Positions 20,573 through 29,990 of a stretch of DNA of 64,000 nt are shown here, in pieces. The stretch comes from Okeania sp. SIO2C9 (lineage in GTDB: Bacteria; Cyanobacteriota; Cyanobacteriia; Cyanobacteriales; Microcoleaceae): NCBI RefSeq assembly GCF_010672455.1, contig NZ_JAAHGO010000017.1, positions 79,126-143,125 on the forward strand, in the 5' to 3' direction. Under the pieces are notes generated by a model. It was not told the DNA's origin, did no database searches, and saw only the letters and a program-made list of their open reading frames with translations. Made by a program: the position numbers and the translations under genes. Within the stretch, counting starts at the first letter, position 1; each line of letters starts with the position of its first letter.

Positions 20573-21919
20573 AATTGATTATTCATAATTAATTATTGAA
20601 TAAGAGAAAAAAATGTGAATAAATTATTTTTTATCTACCTTCTTGATCGACAATAAACGGGTGCATCTCAATATTTGCAAAAATACTTTTTTCCTATTCT
20701 CTTTTCTCTATTCCCTTTTCCCTAAAAGCGATAAATTTTTGGCTTTATTCAAAATTTAGATGTAAGCATTTCCTGCGGACTGCTGCGCAAACAGCCGTCA
20801 GCTATGAGCTAGCCTCCTACGGAGGAACTGCGTTAACAGCTATTAATTTTGGGTCTGCGTAAAAGCAAGGTTTGAAGTTGAAAAAGAATAAAAATTTACT
20901 GCCAAAGTCCCAGAAGAAAACCTTAGAACTAATGTAAGCATTTCCTGCGGAATGCTGCGCAAACAGCGGTCAGCTATCAGCTATCAGCTTAATTATCTTT
21001 AACGCAAGCTAGTCATTCTTGTTCTTCAAATTTATGGGTTTAAAATGTAGTCAAAGTCAAACAAATGCTTGCTTAATTATATCTCTGGCAAAAATTAATT
21101 AAATCAATTCAAGATATTAAATCAACAATTTCATCTCTTTATTTCCTATCCCCTGACTTCTGCAAGAAGTCTATTTATTAAAAACCTGAGAGCTGTTTGC
21201 GGAGCATTCCGTAGGAAACGCTAATAGCTGAATACTTACGAACTAATTATTCATTACTAAGCAAACAGCTATTAATTTTGGGTCTGCTTCAACAATTAAT
21301 AATGAATAATGAATAATGAATAATTACCTCTCCTTGAAAAGAAGAGGATTGACTAATAATGAATTTTTTTTTATTATCCCCTTAAAAGGGGAAACAAGCG
21401 GTCAAGGGATAGCGAAGAGACCTCGCCATATCCAATCGACCAAGAGAAGAAAAATTGTTCCTTTGAGTCAATCCTCTCCTTGAAAAGAAGAGGTAATTGT
21501 TAATTATAGCAATCAGGAATCAGTTGTGGGAATTGAGATGTTCCTTAAAAGTATAGAATATAGCAATTCTTATATTTATATGATACGTTTTTTTCTTCTT
21601 CTCTGTTCCCTTTTCCCTGTTCCCTAAAAGTTTTCAATGTCTCACAACTCAAATCATATTGCTATATTAATAATTAATAATTAATTATTAATTGTTGAAT
21701 GTCATGCGTCCCCTTGCCAAACCTGAGAAGTAATGAATAATTACTAATTGCTGTTTGCGTAGCATCCCGCAGGGAAGTGCTGACTGCTAATAACTGAATG
21801 CTTACAAATCAAGCCCTAAAATTTATAAATACGTTATAATCTGCGGAAATGTTAATCATCTACTTTTCAAAGTACCAGAATAATTGACAATATTAATGAT
21901 AAATAGAGAGTAAGAAAAA
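20573..21919. repeat. Intergenic repeat region before the DUF255 gene
   Basis: No credible gene. Contains 21-nt repeats at 20771-20791, 20943-20963, 21196-21216 and 21754-21774, each next to (T)CAGCTATCAGC-type sequence; several CCTCTCCTTGAAAAGAAGAGG hairpins (about 21328 and 21475); AATAATGAAT tandem units; and CCCTGTTCC/CCTTTTC heptamer-like runs. Confidence 0.7.
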
Positions 21920-23983
21920 ATGACCAATCGTTTAGCTAAATCCCAAAGTCTTTATCTCCGCAAACACGCAGAAAATCCTGTAGATTGGTGGCCGTGGAGT
22001 GAAGAAGCTTTAGAAACGGCACGGCGGGAAGATAAGCCAATTTTTCTATCAATTGGTTATTCAAGTTGTCACTGGTGTACCGTTATGGAAGGGGAAGCTT
22101 TTTCTGATGATAAAATCGCTCAATATTTGAATGAAAAATTTTTACCAATAAAAGTAGATCGAGAAGAACGACCTGATGTAGATAGTATCTATATGCAGGC
22201 ATTACAAATGTTAACTGGACAGGGTGGTTGGCCGTTAAATATATTCTTAACTCCTGATGATTTAACACCTTTTGTTGGTGGTACTTATTTCCCTGTTGAA
22301 CCTCGCTATGGACGACCAGGATTTTTAGAAGTTTTACAAAAGATTAGGGGATTTTATGACATTGAAAAAAATAAACTTAACGATTTAAAATCCGAAATGT
22401 TGGAGGGATTAAGAAAATCAGTTTTATTACCAGAAGCAGAAGATTTAAGCGAAGAGATACTGCAAAAAGGTTTAGAAGTTAGTACCGCAATTATTAGCGA
22501 TCGCTACTCTCAACAAAGCTTTCCGATGATACCTTATGGACAAGCAGCATTACAAGGAACAAGGTTTAATTTTGAATCTCAATATGATGGTAATCAAATT
22601 TGTTTACAACGAGGATTACATCTGTCATTAGGAGGAATTTATGACCATGTTGCCGGAGGTTTTCATCGTTATACAGTAGACGCAACATGGACAGTTCCCC
22701 ACTTTGAAAAAATGCTCTACGATAATGGTCAAATTGTTGAATATTTAGCTAATTTATGGAGTGCAGGACATCAAGAACCAGCTTTTAAACGAGGAATTAT
22801 TGGCACAATAGATTGGCTAAAACGAGAAATGACTGCACCAGAGGGATTTTTTTATGCTGCTCAAGATGCTGATAGTTTTACCACTTCAGATGAAGCTGAA
22901 CCGGAAGAAGGTGCTTTCTATATTTGGAATTATCAAGAATTAGAAAATTTATTAACCTCAGAGGAATTATCTGAACTATCAGAACAATTTTTCATAACAT
23001 CTGCTGGAAATTTCGAGGGAAAAATTGTCTTACAAAGAAAGCAAGCAGGAGAGTTAAGTGAAACTCTAGAAAATTCCTTATCCAAACTGTTTGAATTACG
23101 GTATGGAGCCAAACCTTTTTCTGTAAAAACTTTCCCACCAGCAACCAATAATCAAGAAGCCAAAAATAATAATTGGCCTGGTAAAATTCCAGCAGTAACA
23201 GACACTAAAATGATTGTTGCTTGGAATAGTTTAATGATTTCTGGATTGGCACGAGCAGCCACAGTATTTAACAATTCAGAATATCTAGAATTAGCCGTTA
23301 ATGCTGCTAATTTCATCATCAAAAATCAGTGGGTTGACGAACGTTTTCATCGATTAAATTATGAAGGTAAAGCGGCAGTAATGGCACAGTCAGAAGACTA
23401 TGCTTTGTTTATTAAAGCTTTGCTAGACTTACAACAGGCTTCTATTACTTCATCAAATACTAATTATTGGTTAGAAACAGCAGTAAAATTACAAGATGAA
23501 TTTGATAAATTTTTATGGAGTTTAGAAGCATCAGGTTATTACAATTCACCGAGCGACGTTAGTGGAGAATTAATATTACGAGAACGTAATTACATTGATA
23601 ATGCAACTCCCGCAGCAAATGGAATAGCAGTTGCTAATTTAGTACGTCTATCTTTGCTAACCGAAGAATTATATTATCTCGACCGAGCTGAGTCAGCCTT
23701 AACAGCTTTTAGCAGCATAATGAAAAAATCTCCTCAAGCTTGCCCGAGTTTATTTGGTGCCCTTGACTGGTATAGAAATCAAACCTTAGTTAGAACCTCT
23801 GAAGCAGAAATATCTAGTTTAATTACTCATTATTTTCCTACTACTATTTATAAAGTTGAAGCAGATTTACCAAAAAATTCTGTAGGGTTAGTTTGCCAAG
23901 GTTTGATATGTAAAAAACCTTCTTTGAGTAAACAAGAATTATTAGAACATTTAGAGCAAAGTCAAAATCGTTGGACTAAATAA
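21920..23983 (+). CDS. Thioredoxin-fold/glycosidase-like DUF255 (YyaL) protein, 687 aa
   Basis: The N-terminus [20 protein letters not shown] then WWPW is the hallmark of the YyaL/SPATA20 family. A thioredoxin-like active site CHWC sits at C50/C53, followed by [18 protein letters not shown] and [12 protein letters not shown]. The rest is an (alpha/alpha)6-barrel-like domain with [32 protein letters not shown] and YAAQDADS, typical of the family. Length is normal. The family's reaction is unsettled; a cytoplasmic redox or carbohydrate-related role is assumed. Its last 14 codons recur in altered form at 26152-26193, on the far side of a TnpB element. Confidence 0.92.
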   Translation: MTNRLAKSQSLYLRKHAENPVDWWPWSEEALETARREDKPIFLSIGYSSCHWCTVMEGEAFSDDKIAQYLNEKFLPIKVDREERPDVDSIYMQALQMLTGQGGWPLNIFLTPDDLTPFVGGTYFPVEPRYGRPGFLEVLQKIRGFYDIEKNKLNDLKSEMLEGLRKSVLLPEAEDLSEEILQKGLEVSTAIISDRYSQQSFPMIPYGQAALQGTRFNFESQYDGNQICLQRGLHLSLGGIYDHVAGGFHRYTVDATWTVPHFEKMLYDNGQIVEYLANLWSAGHQEPAFKRGIIGTIDWLKREMTAPEGFFYAAQDADSFTTSDEAEPEEGAFYIWNYQELENLLTSEELSELSEQFFITSAGNFEGKIVLQRKQAGELSETLENSLSKLFELRYGAKPFSVKTFPPATNNQEAKNNNWPGKIPAVTDTKMIVAWNSLMISGLARAATVFNNSEYLELAVNAANFIIKNQWVDERFHRLNYEGKAAVMAQSEDYALFIKALLDLQQASITSSNTNYWLETAVKLQDEFDKFLWSLEASGYYNSPSDVSGELILRERNYIDNATPAANGIAVANLVRLSLLTEELYYLDRAESALTAFSSIMKKSPQACPSLFGALDWYRNQTLVRTSEAEISSLITHYFPTTIYKVEADLPKNSVGLVCQGLICKKPSLSKQELLEHLEQSQNRWTK

Positions 23984-24077
23984 TTTAGGAGTTAGGAGTC
24001 AGGAGTCAGTAGGAAGAAAGTGGGAATTATCTGGGGATATTCCAGCATTTTATGCCTGCATTGAATGGAAAGCGCAA

Positions 24078-24359
24078 TCAAAAAACTTTCTCTCTTCTAA
24101 CCTTTTCTTTCCTTCTGCCTTTCCTACGGAATGCTGCGCAAACAGCATAGCTGCCTCCTGCCTTCTGCCTTACTTTTTCCAACTTTGATGTCGGCAAGGG
24201 GTCTCCCGTTAACATTTGTATAACGGGAGGGGAATTGCCGACCAACAAATAAACCGCGTAGGGTCCAATTATTTCTTGCATTGTGTGCTTTTTTGTGTTA
24301 TTGGTGATTATATCCGGAGTAGCGGTAATACGCACTTGATAACAGCACATAGAAAACAA
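24078..24359 (-). CDS. Doubtful ORF in the left flank of the TnpB element
   Basis: 93 codons; the segment MQEIIGPYAVYLLVGNSPPV is protein-like, but the C-terminal third (CAAFRRKGRRKEKVRREKV) is the 21-nt repeat at 24122-24142 plus CTTCTGCC-type low-complexity repeats. No family recognised. If real, the gene originally ended near the KLEKVRQ residues. Confidence 0.2.
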   Translation of the reverse strand: MFSMCCYQVRITATPDIITNNTKKHTMQEIIGPYAVYLLVGNSPPVIQMLTGDPLPTSKLEKVRQKAGGSYAVCAAFRRKGRRKEKVRREKVF

Positions 24360-24439
24360 ATAGCGAGTATGGGGTTCAATTCATGAAGTTCGCGGTCGGC
24401 CCGTGAAAAGGTAAAACTCTTGAGGGTGTGTATCGGAGT

Positions 24440-24589
24440 ACAGAATTGTTCAGTACAAAAAGGTGGTGGGTCTCATCATCTCTGTCTGGTGAGGGTTAAG
24501 TGGTTGCACTCCCTGTGAAACAGAAAGCCCGCGTCCGCGAGGTTGGGAAGCCTACATCATAATCTTTGATTTGATGTAGGAGAACGTCA
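24440..24589 (+). ncRNA. Orphan omega-RNA/IS605 right-end-like sequence upstream of tnpB
   Basis: Ends with GAAACAGAAAGCCC ... GAGGTTGGGAAG, the hairpin CCTACATCA/TGATGTAGG with loop TAATCTTTGATT, then GAGAACGTCA. The same order (GTGAGGTTTGGGAA, ATAATCTTTGATTT, GGGAGAGGATGTCA) appears at 63923-64000 on the minus strand, and a related one at 26060-26146. IS605 right ends overlap the omega-RNA scaffold that guides TnpB. Because the adjacent tnpB starts downstream of it, this end belongs to another, lost element. Confidence 0.5.
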
Positions 24590-24734
24590 CAGTGGAAGAC
24601 TATGGTTTATTTATCAAAACGTTGGTTGAAGACCCGCGCTCTCCCGTAGGGGAGCACCGTATGGGAAAACCAATCAATGTTGCGGGTTTACAAATGATCT
24701 GTTAGAATGTTGTGGGTTGAAAATTAGTCAGTAG

Positions 24735-25967
24735 ATGGTGGAAAAAGCGTACAAATTTAGATTTTACCCAACTCTAGAGCAGGAAAGTCTGTTGCGGAGA
24801 GCGTTGGGATGTGTACGCCTCATCTACAACAAAGCTTTAGCAGCTAGAACTACTGCCTGGTATGAGAACAAAGAGCGAGTAAGTTACAAGCAAACTTCAG
24901 CCATGCTAACTTCCTGGAAAAAGCAGGAAGACTTGGATTTTCTGACTGAAGTAAGTAGTGTACCATTGCAGCAAAGCTTGAGACATTTACAAACTGCTTT
25001 TACCAATTTTTTTAGTGGACAGGCGAAATATCCCAACTTCAAGAAAAAGCGCAACGGTGGTAGTGCCGACTTCGTGAATTCAGCATTTAAGTGGAAAGAT
25101 GGCCAAGTTTATTTAGCGATCGGGTTCAGAACCACTACCTATTAGATGGAGTAGGCAACTACCAGGAGGTTGTGTACCTAGCACAATTACTGTCAAGCTT
25201 GAGCCTAGTGGTAGATGGTCTGTATCAATGAAGAGTTAATGATACCAGAGATTTAAAACTCAAACCTGTTACCAAACAAGTTGGCATTGATTTAGGCATT
25301 ACCAGCTTACTAAGCACCAGCGATGGTAAAAAAGTTGCCAACCCAAAAAATCTTCAGAGGTTACATAAAAAACTGAGGATAGCCCAGAAATCCCTAGATA
25401 GAAAACCCAACAAAAAGTCTAATAACTATCAAAAGGCCAGGCTGAAAGTAGCCAAGATACACGCGCTTGATTAAAGACTCAAGACTTGATTACACTCACA
25501 AGCTAACATACGTCGCCAATCCGACGGCTCCCCTACAACTGATTAGAGAAAATCAAACTATTGTAGTTGAGGATTTAGCAGTACGAAACATTGTCAAAAA
25601 GCGGTGCGACCCCGCGACGACGCCAGTCGCAAGGGAACGCGCACCAAGAGACCACAAATTAGCTAGAGCGATAAGTGATGCTAACTGGGGAGAATTAGTG
25701 AGGCAATTAGAATACAAGGCTGATTGGTATGGACGGAAGTTAGTCAAAATTGACCGATACTTCCCTAGTTCCAAGCGCTGTTCTAATTGTGGTCATGTAG
25801 TAGAAAAATTGCCTCTCAATATTAGAGAGTGGGATTGTCCTGAATGTGCTACTCACCATGACCGGGATATCAACGCAAGTATAAATATTTTGCGGATGGG
25901 AACCCGCGTCGGCGTCAGACGCAAGCGGTCAGACCCCGCGCCGCCGACAGGCGCAAGGGAACGCTGA
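24735..25967 (+). pseudogene. Broken IS200/IS605-family tnpB
   Basis: ATG at 24735 gives MVEKAYKFRFYPTLEQESLL ... NFKKKRNGGSADFVNS, the TnpB N-terminal helix-turn-helix/WED region, but it shifts frame near 25125 and 25230. Later pieces carry the RuvC-I motif VGIDLGITSLLSTSDGKKV (about 25285), a frame break near 25460, the RuvC-II-like TIVVEDLAVRNIVKK, the zinc ribbon CSNCGHVVEKLPLNIREWDC then PEC, and RuvC-III DRDINASINIL. At least three frame disruptions make it inactive. A 51-nt structured repeat sits in frame at 25600-25650 and splits the usual VK(N)HKLARAI motif; a second follows the C-terminus. No tnpA. Confidence 0.88.
25600..25650. repeat. 51-nt structured repeat, copy 1, in frame inside tnpB
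   Basis: Begins AGCGGTGCGACCCC and ends CGCACCAAGAG. Foldback: outer GGTGCG/CGCACC, CCCC/GGG, inner GCGAC/GTCGC around GACGCCA. 51 = 17 codons, so the tnpB frame continues through it. Confidence 0.8.
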
Positions 25968-25974
25968 CCAAGAG
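25924..25974. repeat. 51-nt structured repeat, copy 2, at the tnpB 3' end
   Basis: Begins AGCGGTCAGACCCC and ends CTGACCAAGAG; the same 51-nt length as copy 1. Stem bases differ in pairs: outer GGTCAG/CTGACC and inner GCGCC/GGCGC, so pairing is kept. A third, shorter relative (CCCGCGTC ... GACGCAAGCGG) directly precedes it at about 25900-25923. Confidence 0.8.
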
Positions 25975-26146
25975 AGGGAACGCCCACGCTCGAAGGCTGC
26001 GGGAGGAGCAGTGTCAGTCTGTGGAGCGACCGTAAGACCCGAAGAGAGTAAATCTCGGAAGGCGGGTGCATTGAAGCAGAAAGCCCCTAACAGTGATGCT
26101 AGGGAATCCCGCGCTGTCACGCAAGTGCAGCGTCGGGAGGATGTCA
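25975..26146 (+). ncRNA. Omega-RNA-like 3' end / right end of the broken TnpB element
   Basis: GC-rich, AT-poor relative to the surroundings: GGAGCGACCGTAAGACCC, GAAGGCGGGTGCATTGAAGC, AGAAAGCCCCTAACAG ... GGGAATCCC, a hairpin around GCGCTGTCACGCAAGTGCAG, and a terminal GGGAGGATGTCA at 26135-26146. This matches cyanobacterial IS605 right ends. The sequence after it, which would be the guide, begins ATAGAACATCTAG. Confidence 0.6.
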
Positions 26147-26424
26147 ATAGAACATCTAGAACAAAGTCAAAATCGTTGGACTAAATAATTAGGAGTCAGT
26201 CCTCAGTCCTCAGGAATTAGGAAGGACTGAGAATTATAGAGTAGTTGTTAGGAAGAATTGTCAGAATGATTTTTTGGCTCTTGTCTGCCTCAAATTAGGA
26301 GTCAGTCCTCAGGAGTTAGGAAGGACGAAGAATTATAGAGTAAAGGATACAATTTTTCTCCCTTGATGATAAATTGATCCCACTCCCCCACTCCCCTACT
26401 CCCCTACTCCTTAACAAGACTTTT
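26147..26424. repeat. Duplicated DUF255 gene tail and degenerate M5 sequence
   Basis: GAACATCTAGAACAAAGTCA and the following AAATCGTTGGACTAAATAATT repeat the last 14 codons and stop of the DUF255 gene (23945-23985) with about three differences. Then come AGGAGTC/CAGTCCT units, AGAATTATAGAG twice, and ACTCCCC arrays; the M5 end TCAGCAAACCCTA at 26425-26437 closes the region. Confidence 0.7.
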
Positions 26425-27828
26425 TCAGCAAACCCTATTGATCAACTGCATCTCAGATATCCAAGTACCGTGAAAACCATAAGGAACTCTCTGAGGTAAC
26501 ATCACTCGTGCCACAGGATCTTCTCTCATATTCTGAGCATCTATTACCAATAACTCAGAACGTTTATCTTTCTCATCATACACAAAGGTTAGTAACCAAC
26601 CATCATCCTCATCAATAGCACCTATTCTCGGCGCAAATGTTACAGACCCCCCGTAACATTGCTCCTGAAAATCATGGGTTATTGACCTACCAGTATAAAA
26701 ATCATACTTAATAATCCCATCAAACAAGGGTTGCAGTGAAGCCATCCTAGAAGTATAGCCATAACGCATCTCTCGTCCGACAAAGCGATGATTAATCGAA
26801 GGAAACTCCGATGGTCTTTTATCTAACATTCCTTCTCTCACAGCGCCAGTTTTGAGATTAAATGCCCAACCATACATTCGAGGAATATTCTCATCAGGAT
26901 CTCTATCTCTAAAGTTACTAGCATAGGAATGAGTTGAACTCATCCGACAAGCATACAATATTACTTCATCCCCATCTTCATACGCATTCAAAATATGATT
27001 GATATAGCAAGGATGAGCTTCAAACCATTGAATATCTTCATTATTTCCATACCGAGGCAAAATACCAAACCGACTTGGCACTCCCTTCTCAAAAATCCAA
27101 CCAGGTAAACCTTTCTCCACTCGTTCTGGACGGAATCTCAATGGTAAATCTATCAAAATTGTATAATTTTTTGTAATGGCAAAGTCATGTGGCCCACTGG
27201 GCACAGGTATATTAATAGGTACTATTTGTAGCAACTCACCATGACTAGAAATCACCCCATACTTTAAATAAGGAGGTGCATCAAGAGCATAACCAAAGAA
27301 TATTAATTCTCCAGTCATAGGATCGACTTTCGGATGAGAAGTGAAAGTAGAATCCAAGTAACCATCGCACAAATATGGACCAATTGTTTCTAAACTAGGA
27401 ACTTTAACTGCGTAAGGCAACCCTGCTTCCCAAAAAGATAATAATTTGCCATTGTGATAACTAACACTACTGTTAGATACATTTTTATACGGCCCGTAAG
27501 GATTACAAACTTGAGGCGGTTCTAATCTTCCACTCCAGACCGCATAACCCAAGTCTCGTTCAACTTCAAATCCTCCTGTCCGCACATAACGATTCTTATA
27601 TTCTGCCTTACCACCACTAATTCTCACTCCATGCAGCATTCCATCACCATCCATCCAGTCATATTTACCTAGAGGGGTAAATTGAGGATTAGGGCCATTA
27701 CGAACATACATTCCTGACAAATCTCTAGGAAGTTCGCCTTTGATTTCTAAGTTGTCAACAGTAATTTCTTCGCTCACTGGGGCAAAATTGCCCATTAGAT
27801 AAGAATTAAACCTTGTAGTTGTGGTCAT
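26425..27828 (-). CDS. Carotenoid/apocarotenoid cleavage oxygenase, 467 aa
   Basis: ATG at 27828 with an AGGAG site. The retinal pigment epithelium protein family fold is clear: GELPRDLSGMYVRNGPNPQF, DGDGMLHGVRI, HPKVDPMTGEL, GPHDFAITKNY, INHILNAYEDGDEV and YGFHGTW. The four iron-binding histidines fit H165, H214, H278 and H455. It would cleave a carotenoid or apocarotenoid double bond with O2, giving retinal-type products. The final codons NRVC and the TGA stop are the M5 terminal sequence, so a short C-terminal piece has been replaced by a repeat insertion; all metal ligands remain. It stands alone; substrate cannot be told from sequence. Confidence 0.9.
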   Translation of the reverse strand: MTTTTRFNSYLMGNFAPVSEEITVDNLEIKGELPRDLSGMYVRNGPNPQFTPLGKYDWMDGDGMLHGVRISGGKAEYKNRYVRTGGFEVERDLGYAVWSGRLEPPQVCNPYGPYKNVSNSSVSYHNGKLLSFWEAGLPYAVKVPSLETIGPYLCDGYLDSTFTSHPKVDPMTGELIFFGYALDAPPYLKYGVISSHGELLQIVPINIPVPSGPHDFAITKNYTILIDLPLRFRPERVEKGLPGWIFEKGVPSRFGILPRYGNNEDIQWFEAHPCYINHILNAYEDGDEVILYACRMSSTHSYASNFRDRDPDENIPRMYGWAFNLKTGAVREGMLDKRPSEFPSINHRFVGREMRYGYTSRMASLQPLFDGIIKYDFYTGRSITHDFQEQCYGGSVTFAPRIGAIDEDDGWLLTFVYDEKDKRSELLVIDAQNMREDPVARVMLPQRVPYGFHGTWISEMQLINRVC

Positions 27829-28878
27829 AATCTATTGCTCCTATGGAAAAAATTAACTTGAAGGAATAGGGAAAAGGGAAGAAGGTTGACTAAATTCTTT
27901 TGACCGCCCGTAGCTTCTTCCATAAGCACAATCTTTAGAGAGCAAGGGTTAATCCCTGAGTGACATACTCCCACACGCTCGCTGGCGCGCTTAGTGTGGG
28001 CTTCTCGTTTCGCAGCCCCGGTATTCCGTCGGGCAAGCGCGTGCTTTAAGGACGGAATGCCCTACCGCCCTATTTTTTATATTGATCGCCGCGTTTCCTA
28101 GGTCATGCTTCCCTACAGGATGCTGCGCAAACGCAAACACATCGCGGTCAATCACAACTCCGCAATCTAAATATTTCTAACTTCTGCCCTAATTCCTTCC
28201 TTTTGATTTTTTTAACCTTCTATTAACAGCTTATGACCACTTTTCAATTCTGTATAGTGTTATGATAAAAAATTTTTAATGAAAATCATGTATCTTAAAT
28301 ATTTTTCCAAAAAATCTACTACATACTGTGGTTTTGCTTTCTCATGCCAATTTCCTAAAGTCCAGCTAAAGATAATGCCTCAATAATCAAATCATATCCT
28401 TTAATAGAAGTGATGTCTTTTTGACTAAATCTAGCTAATAGATATCTCAAGATTATTCGTCAGAAATCCAACGAATCAAAGACACAATTTTTCAATAATT
28501 TTTTAACTTATAAAAACATCTATTTATATAGCAAGGAACGAGTTGGTTAGGACATAGACTGATGATGAACCTGAGACAGAGAAAAGTTTTTGCCACTGTT
28601 TCCTGTTTCCTGTTTCCTGTTTCCTGTTCCTTGTTTCCTGTTCCCTGTTATAGTTAATGTTTTGAGTTATTTTAGAGTACTAAATTCAAGGTTATTAGAT
28701 ATAGGAATTAAGAAGTTATCTAAACCCAAACTAGCTTTTGCCTAATAATTAAAGTTTAAAGCCTCTTCTTATTTGAATAAATTAAGAAAAAAAATCATTT
28801 TAAAACAAATAGGTAATTATTAATCATTAATTTTTGAAAATATCTCCGCTCGATAAAATGTTGTGCTTAAGGCAGAAC
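27829..28878. other. Intergenic region with an orphan IS605 end
   Basis: Contains an IS605 right-end-like hairpin (27961-28015), a compound 14+22-nt form of the 21-nt repeat (28096-28131), GTTTCCT heptamers (about 28598-28650) and AT-rich sequence. No gene seen. Confidence 0.6.
27961..28015 (-). ncRNA. Solitary IS605 right-end/omega-RNA-like hairpin
   Basis: On the minus strand: GAGAAGCCCACACTAAGCGC, then GAGCGTGTGGGAGTATGTCA, ending at 27961. The AGCCCACAC/GTGTGGGAG stem plus terminal ATGTCA is the IS605 right-end pattern. No tnpB is attached, so it is a remnant or a separated guide-RNA end. Confidence 0.45.
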
Positions 28879-29070
28879 GTAAGCATTCAGCTATTAGCAG
28901 TCAGCTATCAGCAAACCCTAATTATTCATTACTTATTAGGTTGAGGAGGGGAACTTTAACAGTAACTTTTATTCTGTTTCAATTTCTCAATTATTTTTAC
29001 CTTCCCCAAAATTAATAGCTTATAGCTAATAGCTGACGGCTGTTTGCGCAGCAGTCCGCAGGAAATGCTT
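28879..29070. mobile_element. Repeat with GTAAGCATTCAGC ends, copy 1
   Basis: GTAAGCATTCAGCTATTAGC at the left; at the right, GCTAATAGCTGACGGCTG, the 21-nt repeat (29043-29063), then AATGCTTACGG. The interior (TTACCTTCCCCAAAATTAAT) is shared with 41834-42036, which lacks the 21-nt unit in its right arm. Confidence 0.8.
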
Positions 29071-29136
29071 ACGGCAGAACACACCGATTTAAGATGTAAC
29101 TAAGCTTGGTATGAACTTGTTACTATTCAAGACTAT

Positions 29137-29273
29137 TAGACATCTCCAAAAAACAAAAATTAAATCAATTATTATCCATAAATTATAAATTATTCCCCTC
29201 CTGGGAGGGGGAGGGGCGAGGGGTGGGTTCCCCGTTCCTTATTCCCTGTTCCCTCTTTTGGTGAAGATGTCTA
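29137..29273. mobile_element. MITE family M2 copy supplying a stop codon
   Basis: Begins TAGACATCTCCAAAAAACA and ends GAAGATGTCTA; the interior has a GC-rich CCTCCTGGGAGGGGGAGGG block and CCCTGTT heptamers. Its last three bases (29271-29273) are the TAG stop of the methyltransferase on the minus strand. Confidence 0.8.
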
Positions 29274-29990
29274 TTCTATTTTTGACCATTTTCTTTCTAC
29301 AGTCCAATGCCTATCTGACGATTGATATATTTTTACTTCTTTAATACCAGCATCTTTAACTATTTTTTCTACTTCAACAATCGTTAGAGCAGCTTGCAAA
29401 GAATCTCTAAATAATTTCTGTTGATGTTGATTACAATCTCTAGCGTATTTGTCTACAAGTTCCTCTTTTAATTCTGGAGTTTCTGGACGAAGTAAGTCTC
29501 GTATAAATATTCCACCTTGAGGCTGCAAAACTCTTTTAACTTCTTGGAAGAATAGTAATGGCTCTGATAAATGGTGAACAATACTGTTAGAAATTACCAT
29601 CTCAAAACTATGTTCTGAATAGGGTGATTTTTTGGCATCTACTAATTCTAATTTGACCTGCGATTGTAATTGTGCTTTTTCAATATTTCTCTCTCCAATA
29701 GTCAACATATTTTTTGATAAATCAATGCCAATTATTTGCCATTCTGGTTGTTGCTGACATATTAATATCGGTATTCTGGCAGTACCAGTACCGACATCAA
29801 GAACCAATCCTTTTTTTGGGCCGATTTCTATAGAACTTTTTGCAAAGGCTTGATTGACTTCCAAAAAGTCCATTGAGTCATATTCTTCTGCTTCTTCCCA
29901 TGTGTCCATGACCTCTGGTTCTAATATTCTGTCCATAATTTTTTCTGTTTCAGTGCAATTCCTACCAATAACTAAAACGGCAATACACAA
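29271..29990 (-). CDS. Class I SAM-dependent methyltransferase
   Basis: A Rossmann-type methyltransferase: motif I LVLDVGTGTARIP, motif II IIGIDLSKNMLTIGERN, motif IV MVISNSIVHHLSEPLLFFQE and RVLQPQGGIFIRDL. The longest frame starts at 29990, but homology would suit the internal ATG at 29936 (MDRILEPEVMDTWEEAEEYD), giving 221 residues. Substrate unknown; the shape suggests a small-molecule methylase of the UbiE/Methyltransf_11 group. The stop codon lies in an M2 repeat, so a few native C-terminal residues may be missing. No operon partners. Confidence 0.8.
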   Translation of the reverse strand: MCIAVLVIGRNCTETEKIMDRILEPEVMDTWEEAEEYDSMDFLEVNQAFAKSSIEIGPKKGLVLDVGTGTARIPILICQQQPEWQIIGIDLSKNMLTIGERNIEKAQLQSQVKLELVDAKKSPYSEHSFEMVISNSIVHHLSEPLLFFQEVKRVLQPQGGIFIRDLLRPETPELKEELVDKYARDCNQHQQKLFRDSLQAALTIVEVEKIVKDAGIKEVKIYQSSDRHWTVERKWSKIE

